From assembly GCA_003218815.1 (NCBI GenBank), contig QHON01000035.1, forward strand, positions 1 to 14,335: 14,335 bases of DNA, given 5' to 3'. Below the pieces are notes generated by a model, which was given only the letters and a program-made list of their open reading frames with translations, was not told where the DNA came from and did not search any database. Positions 1 through 5,966 of this stretch are shown one piece after another; position 1 is the first letter of the stretch, and the number at the start of each line of letters is the position of its first letter. The translations under genes and the position numbers were made by a program. This DNA comes from Verrucomicrobiota bacterium (GTDB taxonomy: Bacteria; Verrucomicrobiota; Verrucomicrobiia; Chthoniobacterales; UBA10450).

Positions 1-1
1 C

Positions 2-184
2 GAATATTCATTCCTGTTCGTGCATCCAGACGGTAGCCAACTCGCAGAGATCGGTGAGCTTCTCGAGGTGGGGAGTATCCGGCCGGTGATCGACAAGGTA
101 TTTCCGTTCGATCAAGCGAAGGAAGCGTTTGCTTATCTCGAGAAAGGCCGGGCCAAGGGTAAGGTCGTTGTCCAAATGAGGTGA
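2..184 (+). CDS. C-terminal fragment of a zinc-independent MDR oxidoreductase (quinone oxidoreductase-like)
   Basis: Only the last 60 codons are present, ending in TGA at 182-184; the start is left of the window. The segment has the typical tail of the medium-chain dehydrogenase/reductase superfamily: a stretch reading IRPVIDKVFPFDQAKEAF, then YLEKGRAKGKVVV. These are the last helix and strand of the GroES-like catalytic fold. The same pattern closes the complete dehydrogenase at 1170-2306 (KPVIDRTYKL, then YLEQGHARGKVVI), so the two are related. The likely role is NADPH-dependent reduction of a small carbonyl or quinone substrate, but the substrate cannot be told from the tail. An attC-like site follows 67 bases downstream, suggesting it is the gene of an upstream cassette. 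Confidence 0.8.
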   Translation, partial: EYSFLFVHPDGSQLAEIGELLEVGSIRPVIDKVFPFDQAKEAFAYLEKGRAKGKVVVQMR

Positions 185-251
185 ATCGCTCAGTCATACG
201 CCGGTGGTCAAACTCGCTGGGGTGAGATACGCTTTAAGCAATGACCGCAAC

Positions 252-345
252 GCCTAACCATACGCTCCAGCGAACGGCGGCAGGCCATCGCAGTTGCAAC
301 GGCGCGTCTCGTGGCCGCGGTCGCTGATCTTGTGTCTCGTTAGGT
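252..345 (+). repeat. attC-like recombination site 1 (complete)
   Basis: The left core GCCTAAC (252-258) fits RYYYAAC and the right core GTTAGGT (339-345) fits GTTRRRY; they are complementary at 6 of 7 positions. Inside, CAGC (268-271) pairs with GCTG (323-326), and the flanks GCGAACGGCGG and CCGCGGTCGC extend an imperfect stem. The 94-base length is within the normal attC range. The predicted crossover is between G339 and T340. The DUF4386 gene starts 36 bases after the site, as expected for a cassette gene. Confidence 0.72.
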
Positions 346-381
346 GACTTACCCAATCATTGCTAGGCGCTAAACAACCAC

Positions 382-1095
382 GTGAACTCAATCAAGAAAC
401 AAGCAAGATTTGCAGGATTACTGTATCTATTGGGCGGAATCACCGCCCCACTTGGCCTCATCTATGTCCCTGGCAAGCTGATCGTGCCTGGAGACGCAGT
501 GGGGACGGCCGATCACGTTCGTGCTTCCGGGACCCTTCTCCGCTTCGGTATTGCGAGCGAACTGATCTCCTCGGTCGTTTTTATTTTTGTGGTTCTGGCT
601 CTGTACCGCTTGCTCAAGGAGGTTAACAAGGAACATGCTTTGGCGATGGTGATCTTGTTCTTGGTTTCCATCCCAATCTCGCTTCTCAACGTGCTCAACG
701 ATATCGCGGCTTTGATTCTCGTCAGCGGTGCCGATTTCCTGTCAGTGTTTGAGAAGCGTCAGCTGGATGCCTTGGCCTACCTTTTCCTCCGTTTGCACAT
801 CCAGGGATTTGTCGTTGCCGCAATCTTCTGGGGGCTTTGGCTATTTCCTTTCGCGATTCTTGTCATTCGATCGGGTTTCATCCCCCGCGCCTTGGGCTTC
901 TTACTGTTTATTGCAGGTTTCGGCTATGTGGCGAGCTCCCTTACCTCACTCCTTCTGCCACAGTACGCGCATCTTGTCGGCCAGTTCGCGATGGTTCTTG
1001 AGATTGGGGAATTGCCGATAATCTTTTGGCTTTTGATCTGGGGCGCAAAGGATCAACCATTAGACGAGCAACATTCGGATGCCGCTATTGCTTAA
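382..1095 (+). CDS. DUF4386-family integral membrane protein
   Basis: This 237-residue, strongly hydrophobic protein has about six predicted membrane segments. It opens with a short polar stretch followed by QARFAGLLYLLGGITAP, the hallmark N-terminus of DUF4386 proteins. Another family-like stretch is the loop around NVLNDIAALIL in the middle of the protein. The molecular function of DUF4386 is unknown, so none is assigned. The start chosen is GTG at 382, which places the family motif at residues 7-23; no good Shine-Dalgarno precedes it. The gene lies between a complete attC-like site (ends 345) and a half-site (starts 1120), so it is the probable payload of a cassette. The family assignment rests on remembered similarity and is fairly secure; the role is open. 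Confidence 0.75.
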   Translation: MNSIKKQARFAGLLYLLGGITAPLGLIYVPGKLIVPGDAVGTADHVRASGTLLRFGIASELISSVVFIFVVLALYRLLKEVNKEHALAMVILFLVSIPISLLNVLNDIAALILVSGADFLSVFEKRQLDALAYLFLRLHIQGFVVAAIFWGLWLFPFAILVIRSGFIPRALGFLLFIAGFGYVASSLTSLLLPQYAHLVGQFAMVLEIGELPIIFWLLIWGAKDQPLDEQHSDAAIA

Positions 1096-1119
1096 TAACC
1101 TGTGTTTGCAACTTCAACC

Positions 1120-1147
1120 ACCCAACCAAGCGGTCCAGCTGACAGCC
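1120..1147 (+). repeat. Left half of an attC-like site (site 2, truncated)
   Basis: ACCCAAC (1120-1126) fits the RYYYAAC core. It is followed by a five-base spacer and GGTCCAGC (1132-1139), which matches GCTCCAGC in site 1 at the same distance from the core. No GTTRRRY core or L' partner follows before the next gene begins at 1170, so the right half is missing. Such a half-site should not be recombined by an integron integrase. Confidence 0.5.
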
Positions 1148-1156
1148 ATCATAACT

Positions 1157-1161
1157 GGGAG
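1157..1161 (+). promoter_or_regulatory. Ribosome binding site fixing the anchored dehydrogenase start
   Basis: GGGAG lies eight bases before the ATG at 1170. The internal ATG at 1317, where the soluble dehydrogenase domain begins, has no comparable motif. This favours the long, membrane-anchored reading. Confidence 0.55.
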
Positions 1162-1169
1162 TCAACTCT

Positions 1170-2306
1170 ATGAAACTAAAGCGTATTTTGAAGCGTATCC
1201 TGAAGTGGACTTCAGTCGCAATTTTACTCGCGTTATTCGTGGGAATATTCGCGCTGTTTATCGCCTATTGGAGATCGACTAACGACTGTGGTCGCACCGC
1301 TGCGCCCAAGAATCCTATGAAAGCTATCGTTTATTGCGACTATGGTTTAGCCAATCTTAAGCTTGAGGAGGTTGAAAAGCCCGTTCCGAATGACGATCAG
1401 ATCTTGGTCAGAGTTCGCGCGGCGTCGGTCAATCCCTATGACTGGCACTTCATCGAAGGCACGCCCAAGATCATGCGCGCAATGGGCGTCGGGCTGCGCA
1501 AACCAAAGGATACACGAGTGGGCGTTGATTTTGCGGGAACGGTCGAAGCGGTCGGCAAAAATCCGGCAGCGGCCGGACAGTTCAAACCGGGCGACGAAGT
1601 CTTCGGCGGCAAGGGCGGGGCCTTCGCCGATTACGTTTGCCCGCGCGCGGGTCGAGCCGTCGCGCTCAAACCGGCGAACATCACATTTGAGCAAGCGGCT
1701 TCTGTCAACATCGCGGGGATCACGGCGTTGCAGGCTTTACGCGACAAAGGGAAAGTTCAGTCAGGGCAGAAGGTCTTGATTAACGGCGCGTCCGGAGGTG
1801 TCGGGACGTTCGCGGTGCAAATCGCGAAATCATTGGGCGCGGATGTGACCGGTGTCTGCAGTACGCGAAACGTCGATCTTGTCCGATCGCTCGGCGCGGA
1901 TCGCGTCATCGATTACACTAAAGAGGATTTCACTAAAACCGGGCAACGTTACGACGTGATTCTCGACAATGTTGGGAACCAGCCGTTGTTACGTTTCAGG
2001 CGCGCCTTAATTCCCAAAGGCAAATACGTCATGATCGGTGGCGGAGGACCAAACGACCAGGGATTGATCGGGCCTCTGTTTCGTCCGATCAAAGCGATGC
2101 TGTTGTCACCGTTCGTGAGTCAGGAGATGGGCATGTTTATGGCCGACACGAATCAAAAGGACCTGGCCGTTCTAGCCGATCTCATGCAATCGGGAAAGGT
2201 GAAACCGGTCATTGATCGGACTTATAAGTTGAGTGAGGTCCCGGCCGCAATCGCATATCTGGAACAAGGGCACGCTCGAGGCAAAGTCGTAATAACTGTT
2301 GAGTAA
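1170..2306 (+). CDS. Membrane-anchored NAD(P)-dependent alcohol dehydrogenase / quinone reductase-like MDR protein
   Basis: This 378-residue protein has two parts. Residues 1-13 are very basic and 14-33 form one hydrophobic segment, an uncleaved N-terminal anchor. The MDR domain starts near residue 50 (MKAIVYCDYG). Its GroES-like part includes VRVRAASVNPYDWH (80-93) and GVDFAGTVEAVG (118-129). The Rossmann part carries the nucleotide-binding loop NGASGGVG (205-212), and LGADRVIDYT follows at 241-250. No catalytic or structural zinc ligands are seen, as in quinone oxidoreductase-like MDRs. The expected reaction is NAD(P)H-dependent reduction of a carbonyl or quinone; the substrate is unknown. 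It follows a truncated attC-like site and precedes a complete one, so it is probably cassette-borne. I believe similar anchored homologues exist in soil bacteria, so the fusion is probably real. Confidence 0.85.
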   Translation: MKLKRILKRILKWTSVAILLALFVGIFALFIAYWRSTNDCGRTAAPKNPMKAIVYCDYGLANLKLEEVEKPVPNDDQILVRVRAASVNPYDWHFIEGTPKIMRAMGVGLRKPKDTRVGVDFAGTVEAVGKNPAAAGQFKPGDEVFGGKGGAFADYVCPRAGRAVALKPANITFEQAASVNIAGITALQALRDKGKVQSGQKVLINGASGGVGTFAVQIAKSLGADVTGVCSTRNVDLVRSLGADRVIDYTKEDFTKTGQRYDVILDNVGNQPLLRFRRALIPKGKYVMIGGGGPNDQGLIGPLFRPIKAMLLSPFVSQEMGMFMADTNQKDLAVLADLMQSGKVKPVIDRTYKLSEVPAAIAYLEQGHARGKVVITVE

Positions 2307-2473
2307 CGAAAAAACCTCACGGGTCAGTGTCAATCTTGCCGCGGGTTCTTCGCGCTGCGTCGCCACTGGGCTTAAGTCACGCTTACGATTTTGAGCCTCA
2401 ATTCGATCGCACGGACCATCAATTTTATCTACCTTTGGAAGCGTCGGCGGAGGACCCTCTAGCCATGCCTGCC

Positions 2474-2596
2474 ATCTAACGAGGCGATGCAGCCAACTGC
2501 TGGCCGCTCCGATGCCTCGCCTTACTTTATGGAAACACATCCACCGCAATCCATGCTCGCCATCGCCAGCGGTGGCTGAGCTCCCTCTCGTTAGGC
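2474..2596 (+). repeat. attC-like recombination site 3 (complete), overlapping the maf stop codon
   Basis: The left core ATCTAAC (2474-2480) fits RYYYAAC and the right core GTTAGGC (2590-2596) fits GTTRRRY. Inside, CAGCCA (2491-2496) pairs perfectly with TGGCTG (2573-2578). An inner arm CCGCTCCGATG (2505-2515) nearly pairs with CATCGCCAGCGG further right. CAGC sits nine bases after the left core, exactly as in sites 1 and 2. The 123-base length is large but within the attC range. The TTA inside the right core is the stop codon of maf read on the other strand. The stretch between the dehydrogenase stop and this site (2307-2473) shows no gene or motif that I recognise. Confidence 0.72.
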
Positions 2597-3235
2597 CGAT
2601 TTCGGCCGGATGCCGAATTTGGCGAGTGCCGTGGCCGTTTTCTCGATCGGCAGACCAACGACATTTGTGTAGGAACCGTCGATCTTTGCGATGATCTCTG
2701 TGCCGTAACCTTGCGCGGCGTACGCGCCGGCCTTATCCAGTGGGTTCACTTTCGCAAGGTAATTTTCGATCGTTGCGCTGCTCAGGCGGTGAAAACGAAC
2801 ACGCGAAAATTCATGAAACGTTGCCGGTTGTCCGGCCGCGAAACGATAAATGAAAACGGCGGAGCAAACTTCGTGCGTTCGTCCGCTCAAGCGGCGTAGA
2901 ATCTGCGCAGCCTCGCTCAAATCCGCCGGTTTACCGATGATTTCATCCTGCAGCGCGACGAGTGTGTCGGCCGCAAGTACGACCTTGTCTGGATAAGCTC
3001 GTGCGATCGGTACACCTTTTCGGATTGCGTTCCACGTGGTCAGCTCGCGCAAGGTAAGATGGATATCCAGCTTTTCCGTGGCCTGCGGTGCGACGGGTTC
3101 AAACTCAAAGCCTGCTTCGGAGAGCAGCGCGGCCCGTCTGGGCGAAGCTGACGCCAACAGTAATCCAACCTCGGCAGAGCAATCGGGGATGTTATGGGCT
3201 CGGCGAAGCGGACGGAGCTGTATTCTTTTTGTCAA
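2591..3235 (-). CDS. maf: Maf family nucleoside triphosphate pyrophosphatase (dTTP/UTP type)
   Basis: Maf proteins hydrolyse non-canonical or excess NTPs to NMP and pyrophosphate in the cytoplasm and are linked to septum inhibition. The full motif set is visible: LLLASASPRR at the N-terminus, LAADTLV with the catalytic Asp, IGKP, SGRTHEV, DKAGAYAAQGYG and the terminal GSYTNVVGLPIE. The last two stretches resemble the YhdE-like dTTPase/UTPase subgroup. The start is uncertain. No ATG occurs just upstream of LLLASASPRR. TTG at 3235 is used here (214 residues) and overlaps the DUF4412-like gene by 44 bases. Alternatives are TTG at 3157, which clips the first strand, GTG at 3286, or a rare ATC right after the upstream stop codon. 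The stop lies inside the attC-like core at 2590-2596. It is probably co-transcribed with the DUF4412-like gene. Confidence 0.9.
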   Translation of the reverse strand: MTKRIQLRPLRRAHNIPDCSAEVGLLLASASPRRAALLSEAGFEFEPVAPQATEKLDIHLTLRELTTWNAIRKGVPIARAYPDKVVLAADTLVALQDEIIGKPADLSEAAQILRRLSGRTHEVCSAVFIYRFAAGQPATFHEFSRVRFHRLSSATIENYLAKVNPLDKAGAYAAQGYGTEIIAKIDGSYTNVVGLPIEKTATALAKFGIRPKSA

Positions 3236-3932
3236 AAATATCGGGCAGCTTCGTCTCCTTAAAGTCGCTCGGGACGGTGAACTCACTATCGCTGATCGGA
3301 TTCTGATTCGCGGAGATAATCGTACTCGTTATCTCCGTAGCGCCACCCAGAGTCGTCCCGCCCGGCTTAGTCGCCTGACTTTGTTTAGTCGTAGTCATGC
3401 GTGTGCGGATGGGGAGCCCAGGGAAATCGCGATAGTCGGGCATGCCGGGATTGGCCGCGTTCCAAAATTCCGACTTGATGGATTGCAGTTGTGCCAGGAT
3501 GGCGGCGCCGTCAGGATAATTGGACGCGATCCAGTAGGTGGCTTTGAAATTGGGTCCGTCATAAGTATATTGCTCAGTTTGGTAACCGTTCACCGTCTCC
3601 TTCTGTCCCGTCGGCGTGAGTTTGGTTTTTGCAGCGCCTTCCTGTTTTGCATTAGGCTTTTGAATCATGTTAGCGACGGCCTTCACTTTATCAGCTGAGA
3701 TGCGCACGACGGTTTTCTGATCGTTCATCAGATTGGTCACCTCTCCGGTCTTCCCGTCAAGAATCGTAGTGACCTTTGGGGAAGCTTCGATGCGCACTTT
3801 GTCACCTTTGAGCTTGATAGTCATATTCCCAGCCGAGCCGGCTCTTTCGACCTGTTGCACCATCGTCAGGTCAGCTCGAGCACTAAAGAGGAAAGAAATG
3901 GTTAAGACCACGAAATAGGCGGCGGTTTTCAT
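3192..3932 (-). CDS. Secreted DUF4412-like protein
   Basis: The 246-residue product starts with a clear Sec signal peptide (residues 1-20, hydrophobic core AAYFVVLTISFLF, likely cleavage after ARA). The mature part begins DLTMVQQVE and continues with beta-rich segments such as MTIKLKGDKVRIE, TTILDGKTGEV and ETVNGYQTEQYTYDG. This layout resembles DUF4412 proteins, which look like periplasmic beta-sandwich or LolA-like folds of unknown function. The C-terminus is low-complexity (NTAPSASPSP). ATG at 3932 is chosen because it gives a canonical signal peptide; an ATG at 3944 would add only four residues. It precedes maf on the same strand. No catalytic residues are recognisable. The family call is from memory of the sequence pattern. 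Confidence 0.65.
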   Translation of the reverse strand: MKTAAYFVVLTISFLFSARADLTMVQQVERAGSAGNMTIKLKGDKVRIEASPKVTTILDGKTGEVTNLMNDQKTVVRISADKVKAVANMIQKPNAKQEGAAKTKLTPTGQKETVNGYQTEQYTYDGPNFKATYWIASNYPDGAAILAQLQSIKSEFWNAANPGMPDYRDFPGLPIRTRMTTTKQSQATKPGGTTLGGATEITSTIISANQNPISDSEFTVPSDFKETKLPDIFDKKNTAPSASPSP

Positions 3933-4141
3933 ATGACAACACATCTAGATGCCGGTCGCCGAAATGCAAGGGCGCATTCCGCTTGTGATTGAGCCGCTAG
4001 AATTGGCGTTGCGATAGAGCGCTGGGTCGGCTATGAGGACTTCGCCCAATAGACAGACGAATGAGACGAATGGCCTCTGGCCAGCGTCGCGGAACGCTCC
4101 GAGTCGCGTCAATCCATTTAGAAATCGAGATCAGGAACCAG

Positions 4142-4942
4142 CTATTCGCGTGATCCGCGGCTCGATTCTGCCGGCTTCTGTGTCTTAAGCAGGTTGATAG
4201 CGTCGCGCAATTCCGCGGCACGTTCGTAAAGTTCGCTGGCGATTGCAGTTTCCATCTCGCGCTGCATGATCTCCAGCTTTGAGAGCGGGCGTTTCGCTTT
4301 CACTTCCTCGAGCCATTCGTCAAGAAATGCAATCTCCGAGTTTTTTGATGCGAGCTCGGGAAAATTTGAATGGAGAAAAAAATTCGTAATAGCGTCACGT
4401 CCGCGCTCGATTTCGGCCATGGCTTCGCCAAATTTCCCCTGACCGAGAAAAATGGAGGCCTTGGCGCGCGTATTCATCATGAGCACGTACGGCCGGAACT
4501 GTTGCAAGCTCCAAGAAAGCTCCTCGCGATCAGTGTGCTCGGTGACAAAAGTGAAAAGATCGAGATTGCGCTGTGTGTCGCGCACGACGCCCGCGAAATC
4601 GTTGACCTGAAATAAACTTAAATAGCGGTGATAATACTGGATGCCTTCTTGCTGAAGTTCGGCACATTCTTCGGGCGTGAGTTTGTAATCTTCGCTCTTT
4701 CCCGCCGCGCGAACCGCGCGTCGCTGGTGGTATTCTAGAAGCGACTCGCAGTTGTGCGGGCGTTGTCCATCGGGCCGGCCGGTCACTTCCATTTGGAGCA
4801 CGCCGAGATCTACCCGCAGTTGCAACTTCTCGCGGCCATCGAGGCCGGTGATCTTGCGTACCTTGACGTGGCCATTCTCGTGCGGCCAATCTTTTAGGAT
4901 GGTATTCAAATCCAAACTCATCTCAGACGGAACATCGAACAT
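4142..4942 (-). CDS. UvrB/UvrC-motif protein of unknown role
   Basis: The 266-residue soluble protein ends in a UVR motif (residues 220-254, LSKLEIMQREMETAIASE, then ERAAELRDAINLLK). This helical hairpin mediates the UvrB-UvrC contact and also occurs in McsA and Clp ATPases. The rest is not nuclease- or helicase-like. Residues 20-60 look like a small beta domain (VKVRKITGLDGREKLQLRVDLG). Residues 88-215 are helical and TPR-like, with repeated hydrophobic/aromatic spacing. It may be an adaptor that docks to a UVR-containing partner, but the partner is unknown. Translation from ATG 4942 is supported by GAAGG at 4947-4951. It is transcribed divergently from xerD, 115 bases away. DUF4412-like and maf follow after about 210 bases in which I see no gene. 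Confidence 0.75.
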   Translation of the reverse strand: MFDVPSEMSLDLNTILKDWPHENGHVKVRKITGLDGREKLQLRVDLGVLQMEVTGRPDGQRPHNCESLLEYHQRRAVRAAGKSEDYKLTPEECAELQQEGIQYYHRYLSLFQVNDFAGVVRDTQRNLDLFTFVTEHTDREELSWSLQQFRPYVLMMNTRAKASIFLGQGKFGEAMAEIERGRDAITNFFLHSNFPELASKNSEIAFLDEWLEEVKAKRPLSKLEIMQREMETAIASELYERAAELRDAINLLKTQKPAESSRGSRE

Positions 4943-5057
4943 TTAACCTTCGCTTGTCAATAAAGTCGCAGGAGCGGTGTTAATGGTTAAGATCGCCTCC
5001 ACTGTTTATTAATCGTGCCATTGCCAAAGTTTGGCCTTTCGCGGAATCTTTCCCGAC
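4943..5057. promoter_or_regulatory. Divergent intergenic region between the UvrB/UvrC-motif gene and xerD
   Basis: The two genes are read away from each other here, so promoters for both should lie in this AT-richer stretch. TTGTCA near 4954 is the best -35-like hexamer for the + strand, but no well-spaced -10 box is convincing. This is placement by context, not a promoter prediction. Confidence 0.3.
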
Positions 5058-5948
5058 ATGGAGCATGCGATTGATTCGTTCATCCGCTTCCTCGCGGTCG
5101 AGCGAGGTCTTTCAGAAAACTATCAACTCTCCACTCAACGATCGCTGAGCGAATTCGCGCAATGGTGCGCCGCAAAAGAAAAGATCGAACACCCTCGCAG
5201 CGTAACCCTGCCGATCATAAGCAAATATCTCGCCGATCGCAAACGTGCCGGGCTTTCCGCCTCGTCGATCAAATTAATTGTGGTCGCGTTGAAGATCTTC
5301 TTTCGATTTTTAGCCGGTAAGGGCGCGGTGGAACGCGATCCGGCGGAGGCGCTCGCGCTCCCGCGGATCGAACGCTACCTTCCCGAAACGCTTAACGAAT
5401 TGCAGGTCGAGCAGTTGTTGGAAAAGATCAACACAAAGGTTTCTCACGGGCTGCGCGATCGGGCGATGATCGAGCTGCTCTACGCGAGCGGGCTACGCAC
5501 TTCAGAGCTGGCAAATGCACGGCTGGAGAATTTCAATTTCGAAGAGCGCATTATGCGTGTGACCGGCAAAGGGAACAAGACCCGAATTGTGCCGATGGGC
5601 CGGAAAGCGTGCGAAGCACTCGCCGCCTACTTGTCCACGGAACGCCCGAAGTTCGTAAGGCGGCGGAGCAGCAGCGAGGTTTTCCTTTCGGAGCGCGGCA
5701 CGAAATTAACAACGACCCGTATCTGGCAGATCGTGAAAAAACATGCACGGCACTCCGGATTGGAAAAAAATATTTATCCACATCTTCTCCGGCACAGTTT
5801 CGCGACTCATCTGCTCGGAAATGGCGCCGACCTCCGCATCATCCAGGAAATGCTCGGGCACGCGGATATCTCGACAACGCAGGTGTATACGCACGTCGAT
5901 CAACAGCGGTTGAAAGCGGTTCATCGACAATTTCACCCCCGCGCGTAG
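5058..5948 (+). CDS. xerD: Tyrosine recombinase XerD
   Basis: XerD acts with XerC at dif to resolve chromosome dimers at the septum. From ATG 5058 the protein is 296 residues, with an N-terminal SAM-like DNA-binding domain (DSFIRFLAVERGLSENY near the start) and a C-terminal catalytic domain. All catalytic residues are present: R147 (SGLRTSEL), K171 (VTGKGNKTR), H242 and R245 (HLLRHSFATH), H268 (LGHADIS) and nucleophile Y277 (QVYTHVD). These positions nearly equal those of E. coli XerD (148, 172, 244, 247, 270, 279). An in-frame TTG at 5031 would add nine residues but does not match the family start. It lacks the extra segment typical of integron integrases. XerC could not be fully excluded, but the LSENY N-terminus and motif spacing favour XerD. 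Confidence 0.9.
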   Translation: MEHAIDSFIRFLAVERGLSENYQLSTQRSLSEFAQWCAAKEKIEHPRSVTLPIISKYLADRKRAGLSASSIKLIVVALKIFFRFLAGKGAVERDPAEALALPRIERYLPETLNELQVEQLLEKINTKVSHGLRDRAMIELLYASGLRTSELANARLENFNFEERIMRVTGKGNKTRIVPMGRKACEALAAYLSTERPKFVRRRSSSEVFLSERGTKLTTTRIWQIVKKHARHSGLEKNIYPHLLRHSFATHLLGNGADLRIIQEMLGHADISTTQVYTHVDQQRLKAVHRQFHPRA

Positions 5949-5966
5949 CGTCACGCTTCTTTTATC

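Larger units (their letters stand above)
1..2596 (+). mobile_element. Putative integron-type gene cassette array without a visible integrase
   Basis: Three + strand genes of unrelated function (oxidoreductase tail, DUF4386-type protein, alcohol dehydrogenase) are separated by attC-like imperfect inverted repeats in the same orientation, as in integron cassette arrays. Two sites are complete and one is a left half. No IntI-type integrase lies in the window, so this would be a CALIN (cluster of attC sites lacking an integrase) or the distal end of a longer integron to the left. The right limit is the R' core at 2590-2596, which overlaps the maf stop codon. The left limit is outside the window. 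The array reading is inference from the repeat anatomy; no covariance-model search was possible. Confidence 0.55.

Noticed and set aside
1317..2306. A shorter dehydrogenase starting at the internal ATG
   Set aside because: The longer frame has a better ribosome site (GGGAG eight bases before ATG 1170) and a well-formed membrane anchor that reads directly into the domain.
3036..3698. Long + strand frame opposite maf and the DUF4412-like gene
   Set aside because: It runs antisense to two recognisable genes on the - strand, and its translation is arginine- and serine-rich with no family likeness.
3997..4221. Small - strand frame at the end of the UvrB/UvrC-motif gene
   Set aside because: It overlaps the UVR motif coding region out of frame, and its translation has the composition of a shadow frame.
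5058..5948. The tyrosine recombinase as the integrase of the cassette array
   Set aside because: Its length and all catalytic positions match XerD, and it lacks the extra segment of IntI. Proximity to the array, about 2.4 kb away with three genes between, is not evidence of a link.
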